From an uncultured bacterium (GTDB taxonomy: Bacteria > Verrucomicrobiota > Kiritimatiellia > RFP12 > UBA1067), in NCBI GenBank assembly GCA_902779075.1, contig CACZAK010000219.1, positions 1 through 7,102 on the forward strand: a DNA stretch of 7,102 nucleotides, in the 5' to 3' direction. The position numbers and the translations under genes are program-made. The notes beneath the pieces are model-generated. The model worked only from the letters and a program-made list of their open reading frames with translations, was not told the origin of the DNA and made no database searches. This document shows positions 5,504 to 7,102 of the stretch, one piece after another (the stretch's first letter is position 1; every line of letters begins with the position of its first letter).

Positions 5504-6904
5504 TCACGCTTTCGGGGCGGGGGCCGCAGGCGCGGCGGGCGCCGCAGGACGCGGCGGGACCTTGAACTCCTCCGGCTTGAAGCGGTAGACCTCGCCGCGG
5601 TCCGCGGAGACGTTCGCCGCAAGCACCGCGACGGCGCTCTCGTATGCGAGCTCGCAGGGGCAGTTGAGCGGCGTCCCGTGGCGGCATGCGGCGAAGAAGT
5701 TCTCGAGATGCGGCATGTGGGCGGGCTTGTTCATCGTCACGGCGAGCTGGTTGCCGTTCGCCTGCACGGAGATGCGCGTGTCGACGGCGATGTCCTTCGT
5801 GACTTCCTTCTTGATCTTGTCGCCTTCGTTCGGGAGGATCCACCCCTTGTCGATGAACTTCTGCCATTCGGCGTCGGAAAGACCGCCCTCGCGCAGTTCA
5901 CGCTGCACGGTGTTGCCGCGCGCGGAGATCTCGGCGATCGTGAGCGAGGCGTTCATGCCCATGAACTGCTCGTAGAAGCCGCCGCGGGAGTTGGAGGAGA
6001 TTACCTGGTAGATGGCCTCGTTCTTCGTGCCGTCCGGCATCTTGAACTCGTAGATGCAGTACATGCGGTCGTAGGCCATGCGCGGCGGGTTGAACGCGTC
6101 CTTTCCGCCTACGGCGCGCACGCTCGAAGGCGGTACGCCCCACGCCCAGATGAAGAGGTCGATCTGATGCGAGCCGAGGTCCACCATCGACCCGCCGCCA
6201 TACTTGTAGAACCAGCGCCAGTTGAGGTACTGCTCCGCGTTCTCGTAGCCGTACTTCGTGAGGATCTCCTGCTTCGGCGGCTTCTTGTAGGTGAAGAAGG
6301 GGGCGAGCGTGCGGTTCCACTGCGCGTATGCGGTCGTCACGCGGCCGAGCATGTTTGGGACGATGTTCTCGAAGCAGTGGCGGTAGCGCGGGTTGGAGCG
6401 GCGCTGGTGGCCGATCTGGAGGAGCTTGCCGGTCTCCTTCTGCACGCGGCACATCTCGGCGGCCTGCTCGAGCTTGTTCGACATCTCCTTCTCGCAGTAC
6501 ACATGCTTGCCCGCGCGGAGGCAGGCGCACGTGTGTTCGCAGTGCATCCAGTCGGGCGTCGCGATCACGACCGCGTCGATGTTCTTGTCCTCCTTTTCGA
6601 GCATCTCGCGGTAGTCCTCGTACGACTTCACGTCCATACCGTACCCCTTGAAAAACGCCTTCGCCTGCTGGCACTGGAACTTCCAGATGTCGCACACGGC
6701 GCGCACGCGCACGCCGGGGATGCGCACGAGCGACTCGGAGAGGACGCGTGCCTCCTTGCCGAAGCCGATGAGGCCTACGTTGATCTGGTCGTCCTTCGGA
6801 CCGATCGTGGCGTCCTCGGCGTGGAGGATGTTGAAGCTCGGCAGGAACGCGGCCGTGGCGGCTGCGCCCTTAACGAAACTGCGGCGGTTCAAATTGAATT
6901 CCAT
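5504..6904 (-). CDS. Tat-exported Gfo/Idh/MocA-family oxidoreductase
   Basis: This 466-residue NAD(P)-dependent dehydrogenase begins with a twin-arginine signal, NRRSFVK (6-12), followed by the hydrophobic AAATAAFLP. It should therefore fold in the cytoplasm with its nucleotide and be moved to the periplasm. The Rossmann fold starts at INVGLIGFGKEA (41-52). AVVIATPDWMH (111-121) and AGKHVYCEKE (131-140) follow, the latter differing from the usual EKP by E140. The C-terminal catalytic part has GGGSMVDLGSHQIDLFIW (236-253), with the DxGxHxxD pattern (D242, H246, D249). The tail is a Pro/Ala-rich run (449-466). Family members oxidise or epimerise sugars, inositols and glycosides; Tat-exported versions are abundant in Planctomycetes, Verrucomicrobia and Lentisphaerae, where they are linked to polysaccharide use. 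The substrate cannot be told. ATG 6904 has GGAAA as a modest RBS and a promoter of its own. The 119-bp gap to the next gene suggests a single-gene transcript. Confidence 0.93.
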   Translation of the reverse strand: MEFNLNRRSFVKGAAATAAFLPSFNILHAEDATIGPKDDQINVGLIGFGKEARVLSESLVRIPGVRVRAVCDIWKFQCQQAKAFFKGYGMDVKSYEDYREMLEKEDKNIDAVVIATPDWMHCEHTCACLRAGKHVYCEKEMSNKLEQAAEMCRVQKETGKLLQIGHQRRSNPRYRHCFENIVPNMLGRVTTAYAQWNRTLAPFFTYKKPPKQEILTKYGYENAEQYLNWRWFYKYGGGSMVDLGSHQIDLFIWAWGVPPSSVRAVGGKDAFNPPRMAYDRMYCIYEFKMPDGTKNEAIYQVISSNSRGGFYEQFMGMNASLTIAEISARGNTVQRELREGGLSDAEWQKFIDKGWILPNEGDKIKKEVTKDIAVDTRISVQANGNQLAVTMNKPAHMPHLENFFAACRHGTPLNCPCELAYESAVAVLAANVSADRGEVYRFKPEEFKVPPRPAAPAAPAAPAPKA

Positions 6905-6934
6905 CTGTATTTCCTTACGGGTTCAAGGCACACC

Positions 6935-6963
6935 ATTTTACCAAAATCGCGGCGCGCGCGCAA
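6935..6963 (-). promoter_or_regulatory. Promoter of the Gfo/Idh oxidoreductase gene
   Basis: On the minus strand the -35 box TTGCGC (6963-6958) and the -10 box TAAAAT (6940-6935) are 17 nt apart, and TGG precedes the -10 to give an extended -10 (TGGTAAAAT). The spacer is mostly alternating GC. Transcription should begin near 6928, giving a leader of about 24 nt. It is the best promoter match in the window. Confidence 0.65.
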
Positions 6964-7032
6964 GCCAGACTATCATTGGACGAGACTTTGGGGCGCATCT
7001 GCATAATTCACCGCCGAGCCTTCTGATGATTG

Positions 7033-7054
7033 GAAACAACTATTTGAAACAACT
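7033..7054. repeat. Two-copy 9-bp direct repeat GAAACAACT, period 13
   Basis: On the plus strand GAAACAACT occurs at 7033-7041 and 7046-7054, separated by ATTT. It lies about 70 bp upstream of the oxidoreductase -35 box, beside a GC-rich hairpin. Tandem half-sites of this spacing could bind a dimeric activator, but chance similarity is possible in this AT-rich piece. Confidence 0.5.
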
Positions 7055-7064
7055 TGCCTTTGGC

Positions 7065-7086
7065 GCGCGGGCTAACTCGCCCGCGC
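7065..7086. terminator. GC-rich hairpin near the right edge, possible terminator of an upstream gene
   Basis: GCGCGGGC (7065-7072) and its exact complement GCCCGCGC (7079-7086) form an 8-bp stem with the 6-nt loop TAACTC. All stem pairs are G-C. On the minus strand the stem is not followed by a clean T-run; the next T-rich bases come after about 10 nt. It may end a minus-strand gene lying outside the window, or be part of a structured leader or intergenic repeat. No gene can be supported in 6905-7102; the short open frames there have no RBS or recognisable product. Confidence 0.4.
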
Positions 7087-7102
7087 CCATTTGCCGATCC
7101 TC

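Noticed and set aside
5486..7006. A 506-codon plus-strand open frame opposite the oxidoreductase gene
   Set aside because: It is antisense to a gene with clear Gfo/Idh motifs. Its product is full of Val, Arg, Leu, Ala and His runs, typical of the reverse complement of a GC-rich gene.
7033..7054. CRISPR-like array from the GAAACAACT repeats
   Set aside because: Only two 9-nt copies with a 4-nt gap; far too short for CRISPR repeats and spacers.
7046..7102. Minus-strand frame entering from the right edge (ends near 7042) as the tail of an upstream gene
   Set aside because: Only about 20 residues with no recognisable feature, and it reads through the GC hairpin; another frame is also open there, so neither can be supported.

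Overview
The window is 7.1 kb of GC-rich bacterial chromosome with short AT-rich spacers. All seven genes supported here lie on the minus strand, so transcription runs from the right edge to the left. The mix suggests a Gram-negative bacterium of the PVC group, perhaps Kiritimatiellae or Lentisphaeria. Pointers are a Tat-exported Gfo/Idh dehydrogenase with a Pro/Ala tail, an aryl-polyene-type ketosynthase, low-complexity TTTTACA-like spacers and extended -10 promoters. That placement is inference from style, not from a marker gene.

Layout in transcription order: (1) 6905-7102, a 198-bp non-coding stretch with a direct repeat, a GC-rich hairpin and a promoter; (2) a Tat-signal Gfo/Idh/MocA-family oxidoreductase (6904-5504); (3) a 119-bp spacer with a 9-bp inverted repeat and a candidate promoter; (4) a compact three-gene unit: an unrecognised exported protein (5384-4527), an OmpR-type response regulator (4506-3841) and a sensor histidine kinase (3854-3063) whose start overlaps the regulator's end; (5) an 81-bp spacer with a 9-nt tandem repeat and a promoter; (6) a FabF-like beta-ketoacyl-ACP synthase of the aryl-polyene type (2981-1761), overlapped by 8 nt by a lipoprotein serine hydrolase of the beta-lactamase/PBP fold (1768-662); (7) a 149-bp AT-rich spacer with TTTTACA-like repeats; (8) the N-terminal 170 codons of a CorA-family metal-ion transporter (512-1, cut by the left edge).

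Two functional units stand out. One is a two-component system whose kinase has a single membrane helix and almost no extracytoplasmic part, preceded by an exported protein that could supply the missing sensing function. The other is a translationally coupled ketosynthase plus outer-membrane-type lipoprotein hydrolase with no ACP or reductase nearby, suggesting a specialised acyl or polyene lipid step rather than housekeeping fatty-acid synthesis. No CRISPR, tRNA, rRNA or transposase is visible. I see no clearly new defence or mobile system; the most unusual features are the reduced kinase with its exported neighbour and the patterned intergenic repeats.
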